DNA of 64,000 nucleotides from Paenibacillus_AQ nitricinens. Lineage in GTDB: Bacteria; Bacillota; Bacilli; Paenibacillales; Paenibacillaceae. The DNA lies in contig NZ_CP183948.1 in the NCBI RefSeq assembly GCF_052056485.1, forward strand, positions 2,232,001-2,296,000, given 5' to 3'. The translations under genes and the position numbers were made by a program. Shown here piece by piece: positions 37,517 through 46,228 of the stretch (positions are counted from its first letter, which is position 1; every line of letters begins with the position of its first letter). A model generated the notes under the pieces. That model did no database searches and was not told the origin of the DNA. It was given only the letters and a program-made list of their open reading frames with translations.

Positions 37517-39469
37517 TTGTTGGCGACACAGTATCCTTTTGAATATGATCGGACCAGATCTTTTATGGAGCAAGTAGGGGAATGGGTCGGCGATGTATTC
37601 TATGAAATTCTTCCTGAGGCAGGATTTGAAGTTCGTGACGAACAGATTTACATGGCGTTTCAGGTGGAGCGAGCTTTTGCTGAGAAGAAGACGATTTTTG
37701 CTGAGGCAGGGGTCGGTACGGGTAAGACTTTAGTGTATTTGTTATATAGCATTTGCTATGCGCGGTATATGGGTAAACCTGCGATTATCGCCTGTGCGGA
37801 CGAGTCCTTAATTGAGCAGTTGGTGAAGCCAGAGGGTGATATTGCCAAGCTTGCGAAGCATCTGAATATGAATATCGATGCCAGGCTGGCGAAATCTCCA
37901 GATAAATATATGTGTCTGAAAAAGCTGGATCATGCTCGCAACAATGATGATGGGAGCTTGCCGCTGGAGAGTTTGTATGGTACTTTACCTGATTTTGTAC
38001 ATTCTCATGCACCGATGCAGCAGTTCCATGCCTATGGCGACCGTAGGGATTATCCAGATCTGAACGACGAACAATGGAATAAGATTAACTGGGATACGTT
38101 TCAGGATTGTTTTACTTGTGATATGCGTCATCGCTGTGGACAAACGTTGTCCCGTGATCATTACCGGAAATCAAGCGACCTGATCATTTGTTCCCACGAT
38201 TATTACATGGAGCATGTCTGGACTTATGAAGCGCGTAAGCGAGAAGGGCAAATTCCTTTACTTCCAGAGCATTGTGCAGTTGTATTTGATGAAGGGCATT
38301 TGTTAGAATCTGCCGCCATGAAGGCGTTAGGCTATAAAATGAAGCATGTCGTCTTTGAAGAATTGATTTCTCGTCTGCTACAGAATGAGATTCGTGAGAC
38401 GCTCGCGGTACTTATCGATGAAGCGATTATGCAAAGTGAGCAGATGTTTAAATATATTCGTCGTCAATGCCGCACCATTCCTGGATCAGATCGAAAAAGC
38501 ATTGAGTTAAATGCGTCGCTAATCCGTGAGGTACATCGCATGCGTAGTGTAATTGCTGCTATCGAAGAAGAATTAGTATTCGAAAGTGGACTGTACACGA
38601 TTGATGAATATCAGTTACGAATAGTCGAAGAACGTTTGGAGACCATAGAAATCGCGTTGAGATTGTTTGAGGATTCAGGTGCGTTAATCTGCTGGGCGAC
38701 GGAAGATAGCGATGGCTTAACACTGTCGGTCATGCCGCGTAATGTTAAGGAAGTACTCCAAGATAGCTTGTTCACGCAAAAAATGCCGATCGTTTTCTCT
38801 TCGGCTACATTATCCGTGGATAAATCATTCCAATACTTGAAGGATAGTCTTGGAATACACGACTTCCTGTCTTTCTCTGTAGACTCACCTTATGATTATG
38901 AGCACCAGATGAATATCTATGTACCAGAGCTTCGGAGCGGTGATTTTGCTGAGAAAATGGAGATCTCTATGAAGCTTATCCAGCAGACAGAAGGAAGGGC
39001 TCTGCTACTATTCCGTACTCGCGAAGAACTTCTGCAGTTCAAGCAGCTCAACTCGCAGAGTGCAGAATCCAGCAAGTATTCTTTCCTCTATGAAGGGGAT
39101 CAGGAGATCAGCTATCTGATCTCAGCTTTTCAACGGGATGAGCATAGTGTTCTTTGTGCGGTGACACTGTGGGAAGGATTAGATATTCCAGGACCTTCAC
39201 TATCTAATGTGATCATTTGGTCGCTACCTTATCCTCCGCTTGACCCTGTATTTATGGCAAAACGTGCGGAGACTTCCAATCCTTTTGAAGATGTGGATTT
39301 ACCTTACATGCTGCTAAGACTTAAACAAGGAATGGGACGTCTGATCAGAACGGGTACGGACCAAGGAATTGTGACGGTACTTGCGGAAGCTGAAGGGCAA
39401 CATCCCGTTCACGAGTATATAACTTCTGTACTCCCGAAGGGAACTAAGCTTCAGAAGCTTGAAGTGTAA
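37517..39469 (+). CDS. DinG/YoaA-type iron-sulfur ATP-dependent DNA helicase
   Basis: A superfamily 2 XPD-like helicase: Walker A with K70 (AEAGVGTGKT), DEGH box D258-H261, and a C-terminal SATLS plus QGMGRLIRTGTDQG motif VI. Four cysteines between them (YMCLKK, then DCFTCDMRHRC region) are placed as ligands of the 4Fe-4S cluster. It unwinds 5'-tailed or forked DNA in repair. ATG 37490 has no ribosome binding site, while TTGGAGGT (37505-37512) points to TTG 37517 or 37520, so a TTG start is proposed. Confidence 0.88.
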   Translation: MLATQYPFEYDRTRSFMEQVGEWVGDVFYEILPEAGFEVRDEQIYMAFQVERAFAEKKTIFAEAGVGTGKTLVYLLYSICYARYMGKPAIIACADESLIEQLVKPEGDIAKLAKHLNMNIDARLAKSPDKYMCLKKLDHARNNDDGSLPLESLYGTLPDFVHSHAPMQQFHAYGDRRDYPDLNDEQWNKINWDTFQDCFTCDMRHRCGQTLSRDHYRKSSDLIICSHDYYMEHVWTYEARKREGQIPLLPEHCAVVFDEGHLLESAAMKALGYKMKHVVFEELISRLLQNEIRETLAVLIDEAIMQSEQMFKYIRRQCRTIPGSDRKSIELNASLIREVHRMRSVIAAIEEELVFESGLYTIDEYQLRIVEERLETIEIALRLFEDSGALICWATEDSDGLTLSVMPRNVKEVLQDSLFTQKMPIVFSSATLSVDKSFQYLKDSLGIHDFLSFSVDSPYDYEHQMNIYVPELRSGDFAEKMEISMKLIQQTEGRALLLFRTREELLQFKQLNSQSAESSKYSFLYEGDQEISYLISAFQRDEHSVLCAVTLWEGLDIPGPSLSNVIIWSLPYPPLDPVFMAKRAETSNPFEDVDLPYMLLRLKQGMGRLIRTGTDQGIVTVLAEAEGQHPVHEYITSVLPKGTKLQKLEV

Positions 39470-39700
39470 ATTTTAAAATTTAATATAGGAACACAATCGC
39501 TCTTTTGGTGAGGTGGATGCTCCGGCATGCTGCTTCTCGAAGGAGTTTTTTTTATGTAAATTCAAGCATAAGGATTCCTAATCTTACGGATAGTATATTG
39601 GTATTTAACTTTCGAGCCATGGCGTATTATTGTTGATTCATGGGGGAAGGGAATTACATACCTCCGTCATCTAGAGATTCATACAAGGGGTGTATACGAC

Positions 39701-40744
39701 ATGGGGGATTCACAGGGATTATACCAATCAAACAATAAGAAACAAGTTGGTTTTGCACTTGGGATTGGATTAACCTTAATCATTGCATTAGTCGCAAAAT
39801 ATTTAGCAGGCTTTCCATTTCTCTCTATTATGGGCCAATTGGTCATTGCCATCTTAATCGGAATTATTTGGCGGGCAACCGTAGGAGTGTCGGGTACGAT
39901 CACCCAGGGCACTGATTTTTCCAGCAAAAAGCTGCTACGTCTAGGAATTATCCTACTGGGTATGCGGCTGAATTTAATGGATATGGTTGCTGCAGGTCCG
40001 CGGGTATTTCTACTGGCGCTTATTGTAATCGGCTTTACGATCCCAGTTGTATACGGACTTACCCGACTGTTCAAGGTAGATAAACGACTTGGTATCTTAA
40101 CGGCTTGCGGGACAGCGATCTGCGGTGCGGCGGCGGTGGTGGCGATTGCTCCACAAATCAAAGCCAAAGACGACGAAACTGCTATTGGCGCAGCTATAGT
40201 TGCTATTTTAGGTACAATATTCACGTTGCTATACACTTTTTTGTATCCTTTTCTAGGCTTGTCAGATCTAGGCTACGGTGTATTCTCAGGAGCTACCTTA
40301 CATGAAATTGCTCACGTCATCGCAGCAGCAGATGCTGGTGGGAATGCAGCAGTAGATATGGCGGTTATCGTTAAATTGACTCGGGTAGCCTTACTCGTTC
40401 CGGTTGCCATAATAATTGGGATTTGGACGAATCGTGCGGAAAGAAAGGTGCAGGGCGGCCAATCCAAAGCCTCATGGAAAAGCATTCCTATTCCTTGGTT
40501 TATCCTCGGTTTCTTATTTGTCAGTGGTGTGAACTCATTAGGGATCGTATCAGCATCAGTGGCAAATGGAATTGTAACGATTGCTTATATGCTAATCGCT
40601 ATGGCGATGGCTGGACTTGGTTTAAACGTTGATTTGGCGGCATTTAGACGACTGGGGATGAAGTCTTTTGCAGCAGGGCTTATAGGTTCAGTCTTATTGT
40701 CTTTCGTTGGATTTACCCTAGTTCACTGGTTTGGACTGGCGTGA
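39701..40744 (+). CDS. YeiH family (UPF0324) membrane transporter
   Basis: A 347-residue protein with about ten transmembrane helices and the family blocks LLRLGIILLGMRLN, CGTAICGAAAVVAIAP and LHEIAHVIAA. The family is annotated as putative sulfate or sulfonate exporters without strong proof. AAGGGGTG precedes ATG 39701. No sulfur-metabolism genes are adjacent. Confidence 0.85.
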   Translation: MGDSQGLYQSNNKKQVGFALGIGLTLIIALVAKYLAGFPFLSIMGQLVIAILIGIIWRATVGVSGTITQGTDFSSKKLLRLGIILLGMRLNLMDMVAAGPRVFLLALIVIGFTIPVVYGLTRLFKVDKRLGILTACGTAICGAAAVVAIAPQIKAKDDETAIGAAIVAILGTIFTLLYTFLYPFLGLSDLGYGVFSGATLHEIAHVIAAADAGGNAAVDMAVIVKLTRVALLVPVAIIIGIWTNRAERKVQGGQSKASWKSIPIPWFILGFLFVSGVNSLGIVSASVANGIVTIAYMLIAMAMAGLGLNVDLAAFRRLGMKSFAAGLIGSVLLSFVGFTLVHWFGLA

Positions 40745-40768
40745 TTTTTTGCATACTATTGAATTCTC

Positions 40769-41038
40769 GGTGTAACTGCAGATACACTGAGGTTATACGA
40801 GTAACATGATATTGTTAGGCCCACTAAAGATAACAGCAATAATTACAGATATTTTATTGATTTAGATGCAAGAGATTTGCTTATGAGTAGATGGTACAGA
40901 AATATAGGGATTCCATTGCCGGAAGTGGCAAACTTGATGAAGGAGTATTCTTTAGTGCAAGTTACGGGTAGGATGCAATCACTGTGCTTTAAAAGCGAAT
41001 TAACGACAATTTCCCGGAAAATAATTGAATCTTTTTAA
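40769..41038 (+). pseudogene. Decayed MerR family regulator (in-frame stop)
   Basis: The frame reads GVTADTLRLYE-stop-HDIVRPTKDN then NNYRYFIDLDARDLLMSRWYR and IGIPLPEVANLMK, which is the MerR winged-helix followed by the start of its dimerisation helix. The stop is TAA 40802-40804, the N-terminal helix is missing or frame-shifted (TGA at 40760), and the effector part ends early at 41036. The neighbouring terminator is intact. Confidence 0.75.
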
Positions 41039-41074
41039 AGACGCAGGGTGGGCAACTCTGCGTCTTTTTTTTGC
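41037..41074. terminator. Bidirectional terminator
   Basis: AAAGACGCAG (41037-41046) pairs with CTGCGTCTTT (41058-41067), with T8 on the plus strand and TTT on the minus; it serves the MarR gene and the dead MerR gene. Confidence 0.85.
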
Positions 41075-41080
41075 TGGAGA

Positions 41081-41497
41081 TTAAATCCATTCTTCTTTTA
41101 GCAAAGATTTGAGAAGCTCTACGTTAGCTGCCCCAAGCTTGTTAGAGATTTTTTGCTCTAATTCGATTTTGGTGACCATCATTCTTTGATTGCATTCAAT
41201 CCCCTTCTGGGTAAGGATGATGTTTTTATCACGTTGATTTCCTTTGACTTGGGCGGCTTCCACATAGTTACGGGATAACAGTCCTTGAATGCTCTTATGC
41301 GTACCCTGTCTTGAAATATGAATAATTCTACTGATTTCCGAGATCGAGAGCATTTGATGTGTTTCAAGAACTGCTAGGATATGGGATTCAGTCTTGTTGA
41401 TTTGGTCAGGGTCTTGGTCGGTCACTATTTTACGTAAGGCTAGATGCTTCTCGCTGAGTAAATCAATTAGATTCATTTCTTGCAGATGGTTATCCAT
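41081..41497 (-). CDS. MarR family transcriptional regulator
   Basis: A 138-residue winged-helix protein with the usual MarR order: helix, LSISEISRIIHISRQGTHKSI (helix-turn-helix), then the wing KGNQRDKNIILTQKG. AGGAGTG is 5 bases upstream of ATG 41497. It is divergent from the DUF2798 membrane gene, and a perfect palindrome overlaps the -35 boxes between them, so it probably represses itself and its neighbour. Confidence 0.88.
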   Translation of the reverse strand: MDNHLQEMNLIDLLSEKHLALRKIVTDQDPDQINKTESHILAVLETHQMLSISEISRIIHISRQGTHKSIQGLLSRNYVEAAQVKGNQRDKNIILTQKGIECNQRMMVTKIELEQKISNKLGAANVELLKSLLKEEWI

Positions 41498-41530
41498 GTG
41501 AACACTCCTAAATCATCGCTCGTTAATCCA

Positions 41531-41568
41531 AGTATAAGTCATATATATTTATTGTCAACTTGGTTGAC
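41531..41568 (-). promoter_or_regulatory. marR promoter and MarR operator
   Basis: On the minus strand TTGACA (41553-41558) and TATACT (41531-41536) are separated by 16 bases. The operator GTCAAC-TTG-GTTGAC (41554-41568) is a perfect 6-bp inverted repeat that covers this -35. Its right arm also makes a plus-strand TTGACT (41564-41569), 18 bases before TATTGT (41588-41593), giving a divergent promoter for the DUF2798 gene. Confidence 0.7.
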
Positions 41569-41649
41569 TTAGTTTAAGGCGCTGTGATATTGTAATCCGA
41601 GTTGACAATATAACAATACTAAGGGAACACTAAGGAGTCTGAGAACAAG

Positions 41650-42108
41650 ATGGGAAGAAACAAAAAAGAAGCATTATTATTTACATTCATCATGTGTGCT
41701 TTGATGGTGCTGGGTATGAGTATTTACAATGTAGCTCTGATGGAGGGCTGGTCAGGTACATTAGTTAAAGATGTGATCATCGGCTACATACCTGCGTTTG
41801 TAATTGCATTTATTCTGGATGTCTTTGTTGTAGGTAAAGTTGCGAAAGGGATCGCATATAAGCTGGTAAAAGAGAATGATCCGATGATCAAAAAAATCAT
41901 GTTCATCTCCTTTTTTATGGTAACCGGAATGGTGCTGTTTATGTCCTTCTATGGCGCAGTTCTTCATGTAGGGTTCACCTCAGAACTACCGATGGCTTAT
42001 CTGTCTGCAATAGGTAAGAATTTCATTGTTGCACTTCCACTGCAAATTCTATTAGTCGGGCCTCTTACACGATTTATATTTGTGAAAATTACTCCAGCTA
42101 CTGCATAG
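41650..42108 (+). CDS. DUF2798 family membrane protein
   Basis: A 152-residue protein with four transmembrane helices arranged as two DUF2798-like hairpins (FTFIMCALMVLGMSIYN and ISFFMVTGMVLFMSFYG are visibly the same motif, so the protein is an internal duplication). Function unknown; MarR-controlled DUF2798 genes are often linked to stress or drug response. AAGGAG lies 13 bases upstream of the start. Confidence 0.85.
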   Translation: MGRNKKEALLFTFIMCALMVLGMSIYNVALMEGWSGTLVKDVIIGYIPAFVIAFILDVFVVGKVAKGIAYKLVKENDPMIKKIMFISFFMVTGMVLFMSFYGAVLHVGFTSELPMAYLSAIGKNFIVALPLQILLVGPLTRFIFVKITPATA

Positions 42109-42228
42109 AGAATGTTTACATCACCATTACGCAAATCTGCAGCGACTCGTAAAGAAATAGCTCGAGTGTTAGCGAAGCTGTTAAAGCTGAGTCAATCATA
42201 AGCTATCATCGTATTTCTTGATGAGAAT

Positions 42229-42275
42229 AAAAACGCTCTCCAATGCCATGATGGGCAAAGGAGAGCGTTTTGTTC
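42229..42275 (+). terminator. Terminator downstream of DUF2798 gene
   Basis: AAAACGCTCTCC (42230-42241) pairs with GGAGAGCGTTTT (42260-42271), then GTT. The bases before it (42113-42199) contain only a 28-codon frame without ribosome binding site. Confidence 0.75.
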
Positions 42276-42344
42276 TATGCTTTCTTTTTTATAGGTTCGA
42301 GCAGATTTAATACATACTCATTTCCGCTACCCTTGGGGCTATCG

Positions 42345-42529
42345 TTACCTCTTTCTTAATAAAGCGGTGATATGAATAGCAAGGATTGCGTGTTCATCAT
42401 AAATCCGCCAACCCGAGCTAGCTTCACGGTGACTTTCAAATAATCCTTGTGCTTCCCAGTGTGACGCAACGTCCGACTCTTCAGCCCGATTTGTGTAGAA
42501 AGCTTATCAATGGTCACAAATCCACTCAT
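42345..42529 (-). pseudogene. Second decayed MerR family regulator (frameshift)
   Basis: On the minus strand the sequence reads VTIDKLSTQIGLKSRTLRH, then, after a 2-base shift near 42458-42465, WEAQGLFESHREASSGWRI and YDEHAILAIHITALLRK before TAA. This is a MerR DNA-binding domain (IGLKSRTLRHWE, GWRIYDE). The extra AC at a CACAC run looks like slippage. No effector domain remains. 42530-42746 holds nothing I can name. Confidence 0.7.
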
Positions 42530-42746
42530 AGACAACTTCTGTTCTAAAGATTGATAAGGCGCGCTATGAGAAGTATTTTAGCACTTAACGTTACGTCAAT
42601 GGCAATAGGATAGTTGTGAACGTGTACTCGACAAAATTTACATTTCTCATACAAAACTGTGTCCGGTATTTAATGTACAGCTTCTACAATTTAGATATTA
42701 GTAAAAAGTACCTATTGCCATATGAGGCTTTATACGGAGGATGATA

Positions 42747-44558
42747 TTGTTGAAGGCTAGGTCTATGCATCTATCAATGAAGTGGAAGTTGATCTTGAGT
42801 TTTTCTGCCGTGGTACTATTTTTTCTAGGGGTAGCGCTATACCAAAATTATAAAATCAATCAAGTAGAAATCTCTATGGAAACACAAAAAATGGAGATGG
42901 AAAAAAGAATTACAGTATCCAGCATTACTCAACTGCTTCAAGAAATGAACGGTGTGGAAACCTCTCTAGCAGGCTCTAGCGATTTAGAGTTTACCCAACC
43001 CTTTAAGGACAAACAGACAAAATTAATGGAACAATTGGGTAAAGTGGAATTTGAGGCAGATTCGCCAGCGTCAAAGGAGTTAGAACAGCTACGTAATCAA
43101 ATTGGAGGGTATACGGGTTATTTTGACGGATTAGTGAATACGATACAGGACGAGCAGCTTGATCCCATGGCCGTTCTGGAACGAATAGATGAATTACATA
43201 CGAAAGCATTGGCTATGAATAAAGAGATGCTGGAGACTAATGAGAAACTATACATCGCAGCAGCAGAGAACGCAGAAAGAGCCCAGGATTATTCTTTTGA
43301 TTTGTTAAATCTGACCAGTTCTATGGGGACTTATGCCGCATTATTAGTATTTGTTTTCACACTTGTTATTGCGGTTATGCTAATTCGGTCCTTTCTGAAT
43401 CCTATAAATAAGTTGCAAGCGGCTCTACGTAAAATTGCTGAGGGTGATTTGCGGCAGCAGATTAATTCGCCATATCATGATGAACTTGGAAGTTTAAGTC
43501 ATCATTTTGACCATATGGTGTTGCGGGTACGAGAGATGCTTCAGCAGACTCAATCCGTAGCTTCTTCGCTTGCGACTTATTCGCACTCTTTTCAACAATC
43601 TTCATCGATTACCGCTCATACGAATCAAGAAATCGTAAGCACAATACAGGAAATCTCTGTAGGCGCTGAGCAGCAAGCCGGACAATCTGAGCAGAGCGCA
43701 AGCTTGATTCAGGAACTGGAACGGGAAGTTCATGAAATTACGGAATATACCGAGGTTATGCTCTCGACCAGTCAAACCGCTAATCACAATACTCGAAAAG
43801 GTTCAGAATCCGTCATCGCCTTGCGTGTGGTATCAGAGCACTCCCGTGAGTCTGTGAATAAAGTATATCTTGCTTTAACCAAATTGAGCGACCAATCGAA
43901 GGACATCTCCAGAATTACCAAATCGATCACAAACATTTCAAACCAGACCAATATTCTCTCACTAAATGCAGCGATTGAAGCAGCGCGGGCGGGAGCTTAT
44001 GGAAAGGGCTTTGCCGTCATAGCTGATGAAGTGAGACAATTATCTGATCAGACCAAAGAATCCTCCGTACATATCAGTCAGATTATTAACGAACTGCAAG
44101 CAGGGATGGATGAATTCCAGCAATATATGCTGGAGACCAAAGGAAACCTTGAAGAGCAGGATCAAAAAGTGGCAGAAACGTTGTCTTCATTTGAAGCGAT
44201 AGATGAATCGATCGTTGAGATTAGTAAGCAGATTGGGCAAATCCATGACAAGGTAGATATGACACAGACTATGAATCGTAGACTCGCAGAGTCTGTTCAC
44301 AACGTGGCAGCCATTGCTGAGGAAACTGCGGCAGGGGTTCAGGAAGTGAATGCCTCTAGCGTGCAACAGGACAACGCGATCCACGACATTGCCCGTCAAG
44401 CCGTTGAGATTAATGAGATTTCGCAAAAATTATTCAAGGAAATCAACGTCTTCAAGATTAATTCGGACATAGTAGACGAGATTGTCGCTGGGGATGACAG
44501 TGACTCACCTGGCGATGAAACGCTTGAGGAGCGCTCTTATTTGACAATCTCCGCGTAG
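42747..44558 (+). CDS. Methyl-accepting chemotaxis protein
   Basis: A roughly 603-residue receptor: transmembrane helix 12-32, periplasm-side four-helix-bundle sensor to about 190, second helix 190-214, HAMP domain, then a long coiled signalling domain whose tip carries ISNQTNILSLNAAIEAARAG. Ligand unknown. ATG 42741 abuts the ribosome binding site GGAGG (42736-42740); TTG 42747 or 42750 has correct spacing and is preferred. Confidence 0.9.
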   Translation: MLKARSMHLSMKWKLILSFSAVVLFFLGVALYQNYKINQVEISMETQKMEMEKRITVSSITQLLQEMNGVETSLAGSSDLEFTQPFKDKQTKLMEQLGKVEFEADSPASKELEQLRNQIGGYTGYFDGLVNTIQDEQLDPMAVLERIDELHTKALAMNKEMLETNEKLYIAAAENAERAQDYSFDLLNLTSSMGTYAALLVFVFTLVIAVMLIRSFLNPINKLQAALRKIAEGDLRQQINSPYHDELGSLSHHFDHMVLRVREMLQQTQSVASSLATYSHSFQQSSSITAHTNQEIVSTIQEISVGAEQQAGQSEQSASLIQELEREVHEITEYTEVMLSTSQTANHNTRKGSESVIALRVVSEHSRESVNKVYLALTKLSDQSKDISRITKSITNISNQTNILSLNAAIEAARAGAYGKGFAVIADEVRQLSDQTKESSVHISQIINELQAGMDEFQQYMLETKGNLEEQDQKVAETLSSFEAIDESIVEISKQIGQIHDKVDMTQTMNRRLAESVHNVAAIAEETAAGVQEVNASSVQQDNAIHDIARQAVEINEISQKLFKEINVFKINSDIVDEIVAGDDSDSPGDETLEERSYLTISA

Positions 44559-44621
44559 GGGAAGGTTTGATTGACTGCCCGCACATCGGGAGCGACTTGA
44601 TTCACTAATTCTGTAACGTAA

Positions 44622-44664
44622 AAGGGTAGCTTAGAGGGGAGATCCTTCTAACTACCTTTTTTTG
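44622..44664 (+). terminator. Terminator after chemotaxis receptor
   Basis: GGGTAG-C-TTAGA pairs with TCTAACTACC with one bulge, followed by seven T. Confidence 0.7.
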
Positions 44665-44718
44665 CGCGTTAAGTGTATTCAATACAGCTATTAAAGGATG
44701 TGATCTCCTCTATGTGTG

Positions 44719-44741
44719 TTTAGTTGTACTTTGTGCAGTTA
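44719..44741 (+). repeat. Intergenic palindromic repeat, type A copy 1
   Basis: TTTAGTTGTA-CTTTG-TGCAGTTA. The two arms are constant among copies, the central five bases vary but end in G. TTGTA and TGCAA/G are near inverse of each other. Confidence 0.7.
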
Positions 44742-44782
44742 TTTCTCCGAGAAATGGCTGTCAGTGGTGTTTAGCTAGTTTT

Positions 44783-44805
44783 TAATTGCACTGAATACAA
44801 CTAAA
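44783..44805 (-). repeat. Intergenic palindromic repeat, type A copy 2
   Basis: On the minus strand TTTAGTTGTA-TTCAG-TGCAATTA, inverted relative to copies 1 and 3. Confidence 0.7.
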
Positions 44806-44831
44806 GTCGAACATAAGCTTGGCCGGCCTGA

Positions 44832-44854
44832 TTTAGTTGTATAGCGTGCAGTTA
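44832..44854 (+). repeat. Intergenic palindromic repeat, type A copy 3
   Basis: TTTAGTTGTA-TAGCG-TGCAGTTA. A weaker relative may lie at 44669-44693. Confidence 0.7.
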
Positions 44855-44885
44855 ACTGAACATTTGCAGAGGTTTTGTACAATGT

Positions 44886-44933
44886 AAAAGCTGCTCCTTC
44901 ATAGAAAAAATCTACTAAGGGACAGCTTTTTTG
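44886..44933. terminator. Terminator downstream of SDR gene
   Basis: AAAAGCTG-CT-CCTT pairs with AAGG-GA-CAGCTTTT, with a T-tract on the plus strand and TTTTAC on the minus strand, the side used by the SDR gene. Confidence 0.7.
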
Positions 44934-44982
44934 TTGCGTAGATGAATGAGTGAGTGAAAGGGGTCTATTAAGGTGCTGACTG

Positions 44983-45873
44983 TTATTCCTCGTAGGTTTT
45001 GTTCAGAGAGCTGACTAGCTCTGGGAACCAGTTCTTTAGATTGAGAAACTTGTACCCCGCCGACTGGGCTTTGGTCGTATCCATAAACCAGGATTGTTCA
45101 ATTCCGAATGGTGACATATGCTCGTCCGCGGTTTGGCTCTGGATGCTGGCGTGCTTCCCCGTTTCTTCTTCAATCATTGTGAGAATATCCGTAATTCTAA
45201 TTGTACCGTCTGAGCAAGCGTTGAACGGTCCTGTCATAGTAGAGCTACATCCGAGCCAATATAGGAAATCAGCAGCTTCATCTGAACGGATAAAGGAGAT
45301 ATATGCTCCGGGATTCGGTATACCAATAGGCAACTCATTACGGACATGCTCAATATGAAAATGAAGTCTTCGCGTATAATCATCTATTCCCAGCACAATT
45401 GGAAAGCGAACCGCGGCGACTGGGAAGGTGGCCTTCTGCATAAAGACAGCTTCCGCCAGTCTTTTTCCCTCTTGATAGGTAAAATCATTTCGCCCTCCGT
45501 GGCGGATAGGGTAAGCATTAGGATCGAAAATGTCCTCGGTCAGCGCTTCTTCGCTGAAATCATAGACGGATAAACTTGAGGTGAGAATATACCGTTTCGT
45601 TTTACCATCAAAAATCCGGCATGCCTGATCCGCTTCGTCCGGTGAATAACAAATATTATCGAACACGACATCCCATAGTGTATCTCCTACCGCCTGAGCG
45701 AGCTCGTTGGCTTGGAAACGGTCCGCATGGATCCGGTGGATGCGATCTCCAAAGGAATCGCTAGTTTCCCCGCGTGTAAGTATCGTTACGTCGTTTACGG
45801 AATCCTGTAGTAATCGTTCAACTAACCTTTTTCCAAAAAAGCGCGTGCCGCCTAAGATAAGAATTTTCCTCAT
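44983..45873 (-). CDS. NAD-dependent epimerase/dehydratase-like SDR
   Basis: A 296-residue extended-SDR protein opening with KILILGGTRFFGKRLVERLL (G-G-x-x-F-x-G NAD loop) and with ILTSSLSVYDF. The usual YxxxK is represented by TYQEGKRLAEA, with Tyr and Lys four apart, so the active-site pair is present. It belongs to the isoflavone-reductase/mRNA-binding-like SDR group found widely in Bacilli; substrate unknown. GAGGAG is about 11 bases upstream. It is flanked on both sides by the palindromic repeat clusters. Confidence 0.8.
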   Translation of the reverse strand: MRKILILGGTRFFGKRLVERLLQDSVNDVTILTRGETSDSFGDRIHRIHADRFQANELAQAVGDTLWDVVFDNICYSPDEADQACRIFDGKTKRYILTSSLSVYDFSEEALTEDIFDPNAYPIRHGGRNDFTYQEGKRLAEAVFMQKATFPVAAVRFPIVLGIDDYTRRLHFHIEHVRNELPIGIPNPGAYISFIRSDEAADFLYWLGCSSTMTGPFNACSDGTIRITDILTMIEEETGKHASIQSQTADEHMSPFGIEQSWFMDTTKAQSAGYKFLNLKNWFPELVSSLNKTYEE

Positions 45874-45977
45874 ATCATGCCACTCCTCACCAACTAATGT
45901 ATATTTATAAGTCTAAATGAAGTCTTCCTTTTATAAGCGGGGGTGTGCCTAAAAGAGTGATAGGTGTTAGGTGATGA

Positions 45978-46036
45978 ATGATAAATGATAAATGATAAAT
46001 AAATGATAAATTATGAATTATGAATTATGAATTATG
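45978..46036 (+). repeat. Heptanucleotide tandem repeats
   Basis: ATGATAA occurs at 45978, 45985, 45992 and 46003; then ATGAATT at 46013, 46020 and 46027, the two forms being variants of one 7-mer. Non-coding, between two minus-strand genes. Confidence 0.85.
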
Positions 46037-46066
46037 CATGAAGGTATGTAAGGAGATTTCATTCGT

Positions 46067-46092
46067 GTGATTGTACTTTGTGCAATAGAATT
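46067..46092 (+). repeat. Intergenic palindromic repeat, type B copy 1
   Basis: GTGATTGTA-CTTTG-TGCAATAGAATT, same TTGTA-N4-G-TGCA core as type A but with other flanks. Confidence 0.7.
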
Positions 46093-46114
46093 TAAACTAA
46101 ATAAGACAGAGTTC

Positions 46115-46140
46115 AATTCTATTGCACTCTATACAATCAC
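46115..46140 (-). repeat. Intergenic palindromic repeat, type B copy 2
   Basis: On the minus strand GTGATTGTA-TAGAG-TGCAATAGAATT. It matches copy 1 at all flank positions and, being inverted with a 22-base spacer, could fold with it into a long hairpin. Confidence 0.7.
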
Positions 46141-46176
46141 AAGATGAGAAATTGCCTTAAAAGTCACTTATATTAA

Positions 46177-46203
46177 AAATCTATTGCAGATAGTGCAGTA
46201 CTT
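46177..46203 (-). repeat. Intergenic palindromic repeat, type B copy 3 (diverged)
   Basis: On the minus strand GTACTGCA-CTATC-TGCAATAGATTT; right flank conserved, left arm changed to CTGCA. Confidence 0.5.
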
Positions 46204-46228
46204 TCATTTTTTAGCGTTGATTTCATGG

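Noticed and set aside
39679..40236. Minus-strand frame of 185 codons over the YeiH gene
   Set aside because: Antisense shadow of hydrophobic codons; composition is Ile/Pro/Ala repeats without domain.
42690..42720. Sigma-D-type promoter before the chemotaxis receptor
   Set aside because: GCCATAT is present but the TAAA element is at 11 rather than about 15 bases, so it does not fit the consensus.
44873..44895. TTTTGTA-CAATG-TAAAAG as an eighth palindromic repeat
   Set aside because: It lacks the TGCA arm and overlaps a terminator stem, so the likeness is probably chance.
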